NCBI RefSeq assembly: GCF_034932185.1 | Contig: NZ_JAYGHW010000090.1 | Coordinates: 124,001-188,000, forward strand | Direction of reading: 5' to 3' | DNA: 64,000 nucleotides | Source of the DNA: Spirulina sp034932185 | GTDB lineage: Bacteria; Cyanobacteriota; Cyanobacteriia; Cyanobacteriales; Spirulinaceae | In this document: positions 42,386 through 51,195 of the stretch, piece by piece | How positions within the stretch are numbered: the stretch's first letter is position 1 | How the letters are laid out: every line of letters begins with the position of its first letter | Translations under genes and position numbers: made by a program | Notes under the pieces: model-generated | Databases searched by the model: none | Told to the model about the DNA's origin: nothing | The model's input: only the letters and a program-made list of their open reading frames with translations

Positions 42386-43648
42386 ATGTCCAACTTTGCC
42401 ATTCGTGTGGAAAATCTGGGTAAAAAGTATCTGCTGAACCATCGGCCGGATCGCGATCACTATGCGTTACGGTATGCGATGGCTAATGGCGTTAAACAGT
42501 GGAGGAAACGACTGTTACATCCCCGGCAAAGGATTGCTCATCCTGAAATTGAGGAGTTTTGGGCCCTACAGGATTTATCCTGTGAGATTCAACAAGGCGA
42601 TCGCGTTGGTATTGTTGGCCGTAACGGAGCCGGAAAATCTACCCTCCTGAAAATCCTCAGCCGCATCACCGAACCCACTACCGGACGAATTACGCTCAAG
42701 GGTAGAGTCGCGAGTTTATTAGAAGTGGGGACTGGATTTCATCCTGAACTGACTGGACGAGAAAATATCTATTTAAATGGTTCAATTTTAGGCATGACTC
42801 GCCGAGAAATCGAGCGAAAATTTGATGAAATTGTTGCCTTTGCTGAAATTGAAAAATTCCTAGACACTCCCGTTAAACGCTATTCTTCTGGAATGTATGT
42901 GCGTTTAGCCTTTGCTGTTGCTGCCCATTTAGAACCAGAAATTTTAGTAATCGATGAAGTTTTAGCGGTAGGAGATGCGGAATTCCAGAAAAAATGTCTA
43001 GGTAAAATGGAAACCGTGGGTAAAGATGGCAGAACCGTGATTTTTGTCAGCCATCAAATGGGAATGATTAATCAACTGTGTAACCATGCATTCTGGTTGC
43101 ATCATGGAGTTTTAATTCAACAAGGTTCACCTCAAAATATTATCAATGCTTATCTTGAATCCTTAAACAAAGGGGGTAGTAATTGTTTTATGTCTCAATC
43201 TTCTTTGACAAACAAGGAAGTTTATATTTTTAGTGCTGAAACGGTTAATGAGTTGGGAGAACCTCAAAAACAATTCGCACACAATGAAGCTATTTGTTTA
43301 AAAAGTCGAATCAGGGCATTAAGTTGGGTTAGGAATACTAACTTTTGCTTGGTTTTAAGTGATCGACAAGGGCGAAAGATTTTGACATCAGAATACCCAT
43401 TAGATAAAATCGGATTAAAAATAGAAGAATTTGATTTAATCTTTCGGATTCCTTCCAACTTTTTACAGCCGAATTCTTATCATTTTGGTTTATATCTTCA
43501 TGTTCCCAATGTGCGTCATCTTGAAAGCATTTCGGATGTGTGTGCATTTACAATTTTAGATTTTGGTTCGGATTTTTCTATGTATAATGAAGATGTTGAT
43601 AGAGGCTGTGTATTTGCTACATTTTGTGAATGGCAAGTCAATGTTTAA
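42386..43648 (+). CDS. polysaccharide ABC exporter ATPase, Wzt-like with C-terminal substrate domain
   Basis: 420 residues from ATG 42386; a TTG at 42371 is possible. The ATPase domain (about 1-240) has Walker A GRNGAGKST, the signature YSSGMYVRLAFAVAAHLEP, Walker B ILVIDEVLAVGD and H-loop SHQM. VGTGFHPELTGRENIYLNG is typical of O-antigen and teichoic-acid exporters. The C-terminal 165 residues (NKEVYIFSAETVNELGEPQ...) form a beta-rich Wzt-type carbohydrate-binding domain. In this family the ATPase pairs with a Wzm permease, but none lies in the window. Followed by a methyltransferase and a glycosyltransferase, as in O-antigen loci. Confidence 0.9.
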   Translation: MSNFAIRVENLGKKYLLNHRPDRDHYALRYAMANGVKQWRKRLLHPRQRIAHPEIEEFWALQDLSCEIQQGDRVGIVGRNGAGKSTLLKILSRITEPTTGRITLKGRVASLLEVGTGFHPELTGRENIYLNGSILGMTRREIERKFDEIVAFAEIEKFLDTPVKRYSSGMYVRLAFAVAAHLEPEILVIDEVLAVGDAEFQKKCLGKMETVGKDGRTVIFVSHQMGMINQLCNHAFWLHHGVLIQQGSPQNIINAYLESLNKGGSNCFMSQSSLTNKEVYIFSAETVNELGEPQKQFAHNEAICLKSRIRALSWVRNTNFCLVLSDRQGRKILTSEYPLDKIGLKIEEFDLIFRIPSNFLQPNSYHFGLYLHVPNVRHLESISDVCAFTILDFGSDFSMYNEDVDRGCVFATFCEWQVNV

Positions 43649-43744
43649 TTCCTCATCTCCCAAAGAGACCGATTGGCGCTAAAATGCATCTCATTATTTG
43701 AAAAACCGCTATAGCGTAATACTCAAAAATAATGCAACAAAACC

Positions 43745-44638
43745 ATGGTAGACTTTGATTTTAGAAATTTTTCCGCTGAAGAACAGCATACTTTAAATGA
43801 TTTGTTACAAAAAATTTCCCATCGTCCTTTAGAATTAACTGATATTTGGTATCTCATGGATCAAGTTTGGGATGAATTAGGTTGTGACAATAGGTTTTTA
43901 GATGCAGAGAATCTCAAAGCATTTTATCAACATCCGATCTGGTTACTGAATGGGTTATTTACAGAAACCGACCCTGTTTCTGTGCAACATCGTAATGCCA
44001 TCGCTGATTGGGTAGGGCAAAATTCTGACATTACCAGAATTTTGGACTTTGGAGGAGGAAGTGGTGTAATTGCTCGCTTCATTATCCAAGTGAATCCCCA
44101 GCAGCGAGTAGATATTTATGAACCCTATCCCCATCCTTATTTTATGCAAAAATCCCAAATTTTCCCGCAGATTCAATTTATTGAGTATTGTCGGGAAACA
44201 TATGATTGCTTAATTAGTACTGATGTTTTAGAGCATACAGATGATCCATTAAAATTGCTTGCTGAGATGATTTCACAGGTGCGCAATCAAGGATGGTTAA
44301 TCCTTGCCAATTGTTTTCTTCCCGTGATAAAATGTCATATTCCTACAACCTTTCATTTACATTATACCTTCAATCAATTTGCAAACCAAATGGGGCTTAA
44401 GTACCTCGGAGAATGTGCAGGAGGTCATGGCGCTATTTATCAAAAAGTTGCTGACATTGCCTTAGATTGGGAAAAATTGCGTCGTCTGGAACAACGCTCT
44501 CAAAAAGCTTATAACTTTCGTCAAAAATATCAAAATTTTGTAAACCCTGCTTCTCTTCGCCTCCAGTATTGGCTCAAACACCCCCTAGAAACAGGGAAAA
44601 AATTACTATCGAAACTGAAAAACTACAGGAAAATATAA
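43745..44638 (+). CDS. class I SAM-dependent methyltransferase
   Basis: 297 residues. Motif I is ILDFGGGSGVIARFI (about 97-111). The acidic residue closing strand 2 is in VDIYEPYP, and CLISTDVLEHTDDPLKLLAEM is the Ubie/methyltransf_11-type motif. The N-terminal 90 residues are helical; the C-terminal basic tail (LKHPLETGKKLLSKLKNYRKI) may contact membrane or glycan. It probably methylates a sugar or its carrier-linked glycan, judging by its neighbours. AT-rich like the rest of the cluster. Confidence 0.75.
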   Translation: MVDFDFRNFSAEEQHTLNDLLQKISHRPLELTDIWYLMDQVWDELGCDNRFLDAENLKAFYQHPIWLLNGLFTETDPVSVQHRNAIADWVGQNSDITRILDFGGGSGVIARFIIQVNPQQRVDIYEPYPHPYFMQKSQIFPQIQFIEYCRETYDCLISTDVLEHTDDPLKLLAEMISQVRNQGWLILANCFLPVIKCHIPTTFHLHYTFNQFANQMGLKYLGECAGGHGAIYQKVADIALDWEKLRRLEQRSQKAYNFRQKYQNFVNPASLRLQYWLKHPLETGKKLLSKLKNYRKI

Positions 44639-44646
44639 GTGATATC

Positions 44647-45891
44647 ATGGTCAAAGTTCTACATATTAATCAATCGGATATCATGGGAGGAGCTGGTATT
44701 GCAGCTTATCGTCTCCATCAAGGTTTGTTGCAGGGGGGGGTAGATTCTCGTTTATTGGTCGGGGAGGCCAAGCTGGGGGGCGATCGCATTGCTACGGTAT
44801 CTCGTCGTCTCAAGATAGAAAACCAATTATCTCGTATTAATCGACGATTTAGCCTTAATTATCTTAACATCATCAGCAGTTTTGAAATCCCCAATCATCA
44901 ATTTTATAAACAGGCTGAGATTCTTAATTTTCATAACCTTCACACCGGCTATTTCAATTATTTAGCGCTCCCTCATCTCACCCGTGAAAAGCCTGCGGTG
45001 TGGACGCTTCACGATATGTGGAGTTTGACGGGACATTGTGCCTATAGTTATGATTGCGATCGCTGGCAGATCGGCTGTGGTCATTGTCCCTATCCCCAAG
45101 AATATCCTGAAATTAGCCGAGATAACACCAATTGGGAATGGAAACTGAAGCAATGGCTATATCAGCGGTCTAATTTAACCATTGTTACCCCTAGTCATTG
45201 GTTAGGTGAACAAGTCAAGCAAAGTCTCTTAAAACACTGTTCTATTGCAGTGATTCCCTATGGCATTGACTTGGAAGTATATCAGCCAATTTCTACTGCT
45301 CTTGCCCGTACTGCCTTAGGAATTAATCACTATAAAAATGTCCTGTTATTTGGTGTAGAAAATCTAACTTATCGCCGTAAAGGTGGAGATTTATTACTCA
45401 AAGCTCTGCATCACTTACCCAACAGTTTTAAGCAAGAAACTATCTTGATTACATTCGGTAATTCTGGTAATCAAATTACTCAACGGGTGGGGATTACAGT
45501 TTTAAATCTGGGCTATTTAGAAAGTGATCGACTCAAAGCATTAAGTTATTCATCTGCTGATTTAACCCTATTTCCTACCCGTGCCGATAATTTACCGCTT
45601 GTTTTACAAGAAAGTTTAGCCTGCGCTACTCCCGCGATCTCTTTTGATGTTGGGGGTGTGGGAGAGTTAATTCAATCAGGGATAACGGGATACCTGGCAG
45701 AGCCGGAAAATGTAGAACAGTTTACTCAAGGTATTTTGGATTTGTTAAGTAGTCCTAGTCTAATGCAAAAAATGTCGCAAAACTGTCGTCAATTAGCAGA
45801 AACAAAGTATGGTTTAACCCAACAATCTCAGCAGTATAAAAAATTATACAATCAAGTATTAAGCCAGTTTAACTCACTTTCCGCAGGTTGA
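44647..45891 (+). CDS. GT4-family glycosyltransferase
   Basis: 414 residues from the ATG at 44647, eight bases after the methyltransferase stop. MVKVLHINQSDIMGGAGIAAYRLHQGL has the GG(A/G)xxA acceptor-side loop. WTLHDMWSLTGHCAYSYDCDRW, with its Cys-rich GCGHCP, is typical of a GT4 group in cyanobacterial polysaccharide loci. The donor site has TLFPTRADNLPLVLQESLACATPAISFDVGG, with E in the EX7E position. It probably adds a sugar to the polymer exported by the Wzt-like system. Confidence 0.85.
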   Translation: MVKVLHINQSDIMGGAGIAAYRLHQGLLQGGVDSRLLVGEAKLGGDRIATVSRRLKIENQLSRINRRFSLNYLNIISSFEIPNHQFYKQAEILNFHNLHTGYFNYLALPHLTREKPAVWTLHDMWSLTGHCAYSYDCDRWQIGCGHCPYPQEYPEISRDNTNWEWKLKQWLYQRSNLTIVTPSHWLGEQVKQSLLKHCSIAVIPYGIDLEVYQPISTALARTALGINHYKNVLLFGVENLTYRRKGGDLLLKALHHLPNSFKQETILITFGNSGNQITQRVGITVLNLGYLESDRLKALSYSSADLTLFPTRADNLPLVLQESLACATPAISFDVGGVGELIQSGITGYLAEPENVEQFTQGILDLLSSPSLMQKMSQNCRQLAETKYGLTQQSQQYKKLYNQVLSQFNSLSAG

Positions 45892-45964
45892 CATTTTTAC
45901 TGTGTATTGTCAAGCGAAATTGCTGTTTTAAGCATTAGATCCTCAAGGAAGATGTCAGCTTCAC

Positions 45965-48631
45965 TTATGTCCGATTATTTGAGATTATTGTGGCGAAATG
46001 TTCGAGGAGGAGGCGGTGGATAAAAATGTAGCCACCACCGACTTTTTGCAGCAAAATTAAGCGGGTGGCGGTGTCAAGAAATTGGGCTAAATTCCAGGGG
46101 AGGGAGCCATCAAGATAGAGGAGAAGGCGTAACATAAAATGCTGTAAACAGGCAATTCCGGCGGGAGAAGCCCAGCCGAAAATTAACCCCACCGTTACCC
46201 CTACCAACAGGGGTAAGCCTAAAAATCCGGCAACAATCGTGAGGGTGACAACACCAATGAGGGCAAAAAAGGCGGTGTAGCGGAGGGATTGGAAAATGCC
46301 TTGATTGGGGATGGTGCTGGTGGGAATACTACCCCCGGATAATCCCTGTAATAAAATATAGATAATCCCTGTACCCAAGCCACATAATCCATAAAGAAAG
46401 GTTTCCCAAACTGTGCGCGTCCAACCGAGGGTAAAGCCAAAAATGACATAGGCAAACATTGATAAAATCATCACTAAAAGGCCAATTTGTAAGCCGAGTT
46501 TGAGATTCGCTTTGGCTTTGCGACTAGACCACCGGATCAGATCGACGGGTTCGATGGGATGCTCCCGTAGCCCGAACGTGAAGGCGAGGGTGAAGCCGCC
46601 GCCGATGCCGAGGATAATGGCGGCATTCACGCCAGCGGCAGGGCTGATCAACAGGCCCAAGTTGACCCCGGCTCCTAACCCGGCGATCGCCGTCCCCAAT
46701 AATCCCACCCCCAAGGTATAGGCCCACCGTTTCCAGGGGCGATGGGTACGCTGGCGCGGATCGCACCAGGTCGGCTGCATCTGTTCAATGAAAAAGACGG
46801 TTTGTGAATCCCTTTGCATTTGCCGGGCGAGGCGGGCCAAACTGTAGCGGAGCCGTTGGGGGCTATAGGGTAAGCGTCCGCTATGGCGGTTGAGCATCCG
46901 TTCAATATAGGTGTTGAAGAGATCGGTGCGTAGGGTTGTGGCATCGAGGCCGCGCTGTTGGAAATGTTCAGCGGGGAGATCTCGGTAGGCGAGGGTGATA
47001 ATACTGAGCATCAGGGGGGATTGGGCTAGGGCCTGCAAGGCGGGATCGGTTTCGAGCCAATCACTCACCACCGTTAGCCCTGCGCCGTAGCCTTGGAGGT
47101 ATTGGCGAATTTGGGGCAATGTGAGGGGTTGGAGACTGACCGCTGCTTGGAGTCGTAGCCGTTCCCCCAAGTTGAAATAATCGGTGACGCGGCAACAGAC
47201 GACTAATTCCGTTTGACCATAATCGGTGATGAATTGGTTAATGGCAGCGACACAGGGCGATCGCACCTCCGCCCGCACCTCATCCAAACCATCGAGCAAT
47301 AACAGCAGGGCTTGATTTTTCACCCAATCCCGGCCAATGGAGGGGGCAACTTGATATTGCCGTTGTAATTCCTGAATCACCCAAGCCCCTAGGGTTTGCT
47401 TGCCCCGCCAGGAGGAGAGGTTGAGGACGACGGGGATCAGGGCTTGGGGATGGGTTGCGGCTTGATCGAGGAGATCCCGCGCCAGTTCTAATAATGTCGT
47501 TGTTTTCCCCGCTCCCGGCTCTCCTAAAATCAACAGCGTCCGCCCCGTTCCCAATTGGGCGAACCGATCCGCGACGCTTTCCCCGGTAATCAGCCTTTCC
47601 TCCCTTTCGGCCCCCTGCCACACCACGCCCCAAGGCCGGGCGAGGGCTTTGCTTTCTTCCCTCAGGCCCAATTCCAACAGAACGCGGCCATGGAGCGATC
47701 GCTCCAATACCCCTTTCACCCAAAAATTCCGCACCTTATTGAGCAAAATCTCGCGGTTGCGGTCTTGGCTCACTGGGGGGCGCGGGGGGGATTGGGTGGT
47801 GACGGCGAGGGCGGACATGGGGATTGTGGGGGTATCGCGGTGGGGGGGTGGGGTCGTGCCGGTGAGGGATGCGAGGGCGGTGGCGGCGTTGGGATAGCGA
47901 TCGCCCCCCTGGATTTGGATGCACCGTTTTAGCACCGTGGCCAAGGGTTCCCCCAAGGGTAAGGATTCCAGGAGGGGCAAGCGTTGAGCGGGGGAGAGGC
48001 GATCGGGTCTTGTCCCCGTCAGGGCTTCAAGGGCAATCATCCCCAAAGCAAAAAGATCGCTACTATATTGCGGTTGTCCCGCCTGTTGTTCGGCGGGCAT
48101 ATAACCCGGCGTACCGATGCCAATCGTAATGTTGCGTTGGGGTGTGAAGGCCTTCACCGCACCAAAGTCAATCAGCATCAATCGCCCGTCCTGCCGTCGT
48201 CGCATCAAGTTACTGGGTTTCAGGTCGCGATGAATCACCCCTTGATCATGGACAAAGGCCAGAACCGTTAAAACCTCCCTGACCATCGTTTCCACTGCTG
48301 AAGCGGGCCAAGGTTGCCCCAGTTCTCTCTCTAGGGTGTTGCCCTCAATGTAGTCCTGAACGAGATAGAACCGTCCCGCCGCTTCAAAGTGAGCCAAGAG
48401 GCGGGGAATTTGGGGATGATCTCCCAATTGGTAGAGAATCTGTGCTTCCTGTTCAAACAAGCGCAGGGCATTACTGGGGCGACTCCCGTCGTGGAGTTCG
48501 GGGTGCAGTTGTTTGACGACACAGGGGGGCAGACCGGGGAGGTGATGATCCAGGGCGAGATAGGTTTGCCCAAAACCCCCTTGGCTCAAAGGTTCCCGCA
48601 ATTCATACCGGCCCACTAACAGTTCACCCAT
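45965..48631 (-). CDS. serine/threonine kinase fused to NACHT NTPase and membrane domain
   Basis: 888 residues. The kinase domain (about 8-255) is complete in its main motifs: GGFGQ loop, K40 in VVKQL, HRD 134-136, DFG 155-157, and GTPGYMPAEQ as activation end. A proline-rich linker follows. A NACHT-type NTPase has P-loop GEPGAGKT at 370-377, LLLLLDGLDEVR at 442-453 and SLQPLTLPQIRQYLQGYG. The last about 220 residues contain roughly seven or eight hydrophobic helices, followed by a soluble tail ending HRLLLEHFATII. NACHT proteins in bacteria include phage sensors; kinase-NACHT fusions in cyanobacteria are otherwise read as signalling proteins. The gene is divergent from the restriction-modification operon. 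Confidence 0.85.
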   Translation of the reverse strand: MGELLVGRYELREPLSQGGFGQTYLALDHHLPGLPPCVVKQLHPELHDGSRPSNALRLFEQEAQILYQLGDHPQIPRLLAHFEAAGRFYLVQDYIEGNTLERELGQPWPASAVETMVREVLTVLAFVHDQGVIHRDLKPSNLMRRRQDGRLMLIDFGAVKAFTPQRNITIGIGTPGYMPAEQQAGQPQYSSDLFALGMIALEALTGTRPDRLSPAQRLPLLESLPLGEPLATVLKRCIQIQGGDRYPNAATALASLTGTTPPPHRDTPTIPMSALAVTTQSPPRPPVSQDRNREILLNKVRNFWVKGVLERSLHGRVLLELGLREESKALARPWGVVWQGAEREERLITGESVADRFAQLGTGRTLLILGEPGAGKTTTLLELARDLLDQAATHPQALIPVVLNLSSWRGKQTLGAWVIQELQRQYQVAPSIGRDWVKNQALLLLLDGLDEVRAEVRSPCVAAINQFITDYGQTELVVCCRVTDYFNLGERLRLQAAVSLQPLTLPQIRQYLQGYGAGLTVVSDWLETDPALQALAQSPLMLSIITLAYRDLPAEHFQQRGLDATTLRTDLFNTYIERMLNRHSGRLPYSPQRLRYSLARLARQMQRDSQTVFFIEQMQPTWCDPRQRTHRPWKRWAYTLGVGLLGTAIAGLGAGVNLGLLISPAAGVNAAIILGIGGGFTLAFTFGLREHPIEPVDLIRWSSRKAKANLKLGLQIGLLVMILSMFAYVIFGFTLGWTRTVWETFLYGLCGLGTGIIYILLQGLSGGSIPTSTIPNQGIFQSLRYTAFFALIGVVTLTIVAGFLGLPLLVGVTVGLIFGWASPAGIACLQHFMLRLLLYLDGSLPWNLAQFLDTATRLILLQKVGGGYIFIHRLLLEHFATIISNNRT

Positions 48632-48812
48632 GGTTCAGGTGGATCCTCAATCGTATTGATTTTAATGGTAGCTGTCCTTGGTGCCAGGAGTGAGGGTTGA
48701 GGAGTGAGGAAGAATAATTCACTGAACTCTCTTCTCACTGCTCTATCCTCTTTCTTCTCTCTCCAGGCATAATGGGGATGATCATGCAATTTCACAATCC
48801 AGGAGTAACGCT

Positions 48813-50552
48813 ATGTCTCGGTTGCTGGTGACGCAATATCAAGCGGAGCTTGAGAAAATCATGCGCTATGGGGGTTCTCGCAAGGAGACGAGTATTCGCA
48901 ATGCGTTTGAGCGGTTGTTGAATGATTATTGTCGGCCGCGCAATTATTTATTAATTCCGGAGTTGGATTATAAGACGCGGTTAAATACGACGGTTTTCCC
49001 GGATGGGACGGTTAAGGATGCGATTCGGTTGGAGCATGGTTGGTGGGAGAGTAAGGATCAATACGATAATTTGGATTTAGAGATTGAGAAGAAGTTTGAG
49101 AAGGGTTATCCCGATGAAAATATTTTGTTTGAGGATTCGCAGACGGCGGTTTTGATTCAGCATGGCCAGGAGGTGGCGCGGGTCTCGATGGGGGATGCGG
49201 AGGGGTTGGATCATGTGTTGAATGTGTTTGTCGATTATGAGCGGCCGGAGGTGCGGGATTTTCGGGCGGCGATTACGCAGTTTAAGGAGGATATTCCCCA
49301 CATTTTGGAGGTGTTGCGGGGGATGATTGGGGAGCAGGAGGGGGAAAATGAGGCGTTTCGGGAGCGGCGGGATGGGTTTTTGGCGGTTTGTCGTCAGTCG
49401 ATTAATCCGGAGATTGAGGTTTTTGATGTTCATGAGATGTTGATTCAGCATATTTTGACGGAGGATATTTTTAGTAATATTTTCCATGAGTCGCAGTTTC
49501 ACCGGGAGAATAATATTGCGCGGGAGTTGTTGGCGATTATTGAGACGTTTTTTACGGGGGCGACGCGGCGGAATACGTTACGGGGGATTGAGCATTATTA
49601 TGCGGTGATCCGGCGGAAGTCGGAAAATATTGTCAATCACCATGAGAAGCAGAAGTTTTTGAAGGCGATTTATGAGAATTTTTACAGGGCTTATAATCCG
49701 AAGGCGGCGGATCGGTTGGGGATTGTTTATACGCCGAATGAGATTGTGCGGTTTATGATTGAGGGTGCGGATCATTTGGTGTATGAGCATTTTGGGAAGT
49801 TGTTGAGTGATCCGGGGGTGGAGATTTTGGATCCTTGTACGGGGACGGGTACTTATGTGACGGAGTTGATTGAGTATTTACCGGCGGATAAGTTGGAGCA
49901 TAAGTATAAGCATGAGATTCATTGTAATGAGTTGGCAATTTTGCCTTATTACATTGCGAATTTGAATATTGAGTTTACCTATGCTCAAAAGATGGGAACT
50001 TATGAGGAGTTTAAGAATATTTGTTTGGTGGATACGTTGGATCATTGTGGGTTTGGGGGAAAGCAGTTTGATTTGTTTGCGATGAGTGTACAGAATACGG
50101 CACGGATTCAGAATCAAAATGATAAGAAAATTTCGGTAATCATTGGTAATCCGCCCTATAATGCCCATCAGGAAAATTTTAATCAACGCAATGCGAATCG
50201 GTTTTACAAGGAGATTGACAAGGCGATCAAGGATTCTTACATTAAGGAGGGGACGGCACAAAATCAAATTGTGGTTTATGATATGTACACGCGCTTTTTC
50301 CGCTGGGCATCGGATCGCCTAGGTGAAAAGGGCTTGATTGCGTTTATCACGAATCGCTCATTTATCAATTCCAAAACTTTTGATGGTTTCCGTAAATGTC
50401 TGGAGCGTGATTTTGATTATGTGTACATTGTCGATACGCAATCCGATGTGAGGAATAATCCGAAAATTTCCGGTACAAAGAATAATGTTTTTGGTATTCA
50501 AGCCGGAATTGCTGTAATGTTTTTAGTGCGTAATCGCAAGGAAAAAAAGTGA
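48813..50552 (+). CDS. type ISP-like restriction-modification enzyme, N-terminal part (nuclease and methyltransferase)
   Basis: 579 residues. The N-terminal nuclease-like part has P63-D64, D69 and E79-S-K81 (GWWESKDQYD), a PD-(D/E)xK arrangement. A helical spacer follows. The N6-adenine methyltransferase has DPCTGTG at 340-346 for SAM and NPPY at 446-449 for catalysis. The protein stops after FGIQAGIAVMFLVRN plus a lysine-rich tail, where single-chain relatives would continue into the specificity domain. That remainder is encoded from 51192 in the same frame. The TGA stop shares its last base with the antitoxin ATG at 50552. It may still work as a two-chain enzyme. Confidence 0.85.
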   Translation: MSRLLVTQYQAELEKIMRYGGSRKETSIRNAFERLLNDYCRPRNYLLIPELDYKTRLNTTVFPDGTVKDAIRLEHGWWESKDQYDNLDLEIEKKFEKGYPDENILFEDSQTAVLIQHGQEVARVSMGDAEGLDHVLNVFVDYERPEVRDFRAAITQFKEDIPHILEVLRGMIGEQEGENEAFRERRDGFLAVCRQSINPEIEVFDVHEMLIQHILTEDIFSNIFHESQFHRENNIARELLAIIETFFTGATRRNTLRGIEHYYAVIRRKSENIVNHHEKQKFLKAIYENFYRAYNPKAADRLGIVYTPNEIVRFMIEGADHLVYEHFGKLLSDPGVEILDPCTGTGTYVTELIEYLPADKLEHKYKHEIHCNELAILPYYIANLNIEFTYAQKMGTYEEFKNICLVDTLDHCGFGGKQFDLFAMSVQNTARIQNQNDKKISVIIGNPPYNAHQENFNQRNANRFYKEIDKAIKDSYIKEGTAQNQIVVYDMYTRFFRWASDRLGEKGLIAFITNRSFINSKTFDGFRKCLERDFDYVYIVDTQSDVRNNPKISGTKNNVFGIQAGIAVMFLVRNRKEKK

Positions 50553-50800
50553 TGGAAGCAGTCAAAGAATCGATCAATGTAGATGCAAAAATTCTACAGG
50601 CTCTTATGAAAATGCCGGAACCGCTAAAAGAGGAGGCTTTGAATTATATCGAGTATTTGCTTGAAAAGCATTCAAAAACTAATCTTGAAGTGGAGAAGCC
50701 GAAGGAACGCCGTTTGGTTGGTTGCATGAAAGGAACTTTTGTTTTACCATTGCCAGATGATTTTGATGATCCCCTTGAAGATTTTGAGGAATATATGTAA
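50552..50800 (+). CDS. DUF2281-type antitoxin
   Basis: 82 residues from ATG 50552 (TGATG overlap with the previous stop). Helical N-terminus MPEPLKEEALNYIEYLLEK, the DUF2281 pattern, basic middle KPKERRLVGCMKG, and acidic C-terminal toxin-binding tail LPLPDDFDDPLEDFEEYM. The stop overlaps the PIN toxin start (TAATG). Pairs of this antitoxin type with VapC-like PIN toxins are frequent in cyanobacteria. It lies inside the interrupted restriction-modification gene. A near-identical C-terminal tail recurs in the orphan gene at 52467. Confidence 0.85.
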   Translation: MEAVKESINVDAKILQALMKMPEPLKEEALNYIEYLLEKHSKTNLEVEKPKERRLVGCMKGTFVLPLPDDFDDPLEDFEEYM

Positions 50801-51195
50801 TGAGTACAATTTTGCTAGATACTCATGTTTTTATTTGGCTAGTGGAGGATAATTTAAATCTGCCAAATTCTGTTAAAGAAAGAATTGTGGCAACAGATAA
50901 TATTTTTGTCAGTATTGCGAGTTTTTGGGAGATTGGCATTAAATTACAAAGGCAAAAAGTTTTCTTGAATTGTGATTTTGATCAAATTGAAGCGATTTTT
51001 CTGGCAACAGATTTACAATTGCTATCGATTTCTATTGAAGATACAATTCAACAATCCAGCCTACCGTTTTACTTGACTGGCCATAGAGATCCTTTTGATC
51101 GAATGATTATTTCTCAAGCAATGAATCGATCATGGCCTGTGGTCAGTAAAGATCAAGCGTTTGATGCTTATCCAGTGGAAAGGATATGGGTATGA
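50800..51195 (+). CDS. PIN-domain toxin, VapC-like ribonuclease
   Basis: 131 residues. Acidic metal ligands in the PIN arrangement: D7 (LLDTHVFIW), E44 (SFWEIGIKLQ), D97 and D100 (GHRDPFDRMI), then the closing SKDQAFDAY. VapC toxins cut tRNA or rRNA; the target here is unknown. Coupled to its antitoxin by TAATG. Its TGA stop overlaps the start of the restriction-modification C-terminal gene (ATGA at 51192). Complete, with no sign of inactivation. Confidence 0.88.
   Translation: MSTILLDTHVFIWLVEDNLNLPNSVKERIVATDNIFVSIASFWEIGIKLQRQKVFLNCDFDQIEAIFLATDLQLLSISIEDTIQQSSLPFYLTGHRDPFDRMIISQAMNRSWPVVSKDQAFDAYPVERIWV

Noticed and set aside
50549..51195. Stop at 50552 as a simple inactivating mutation of the restriction-modification gene
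   Set aside because: The two halves are separated by two intact toxin-antitoxin genes with exact stop/start overlaps, so this is an insertion and not a point mutation.
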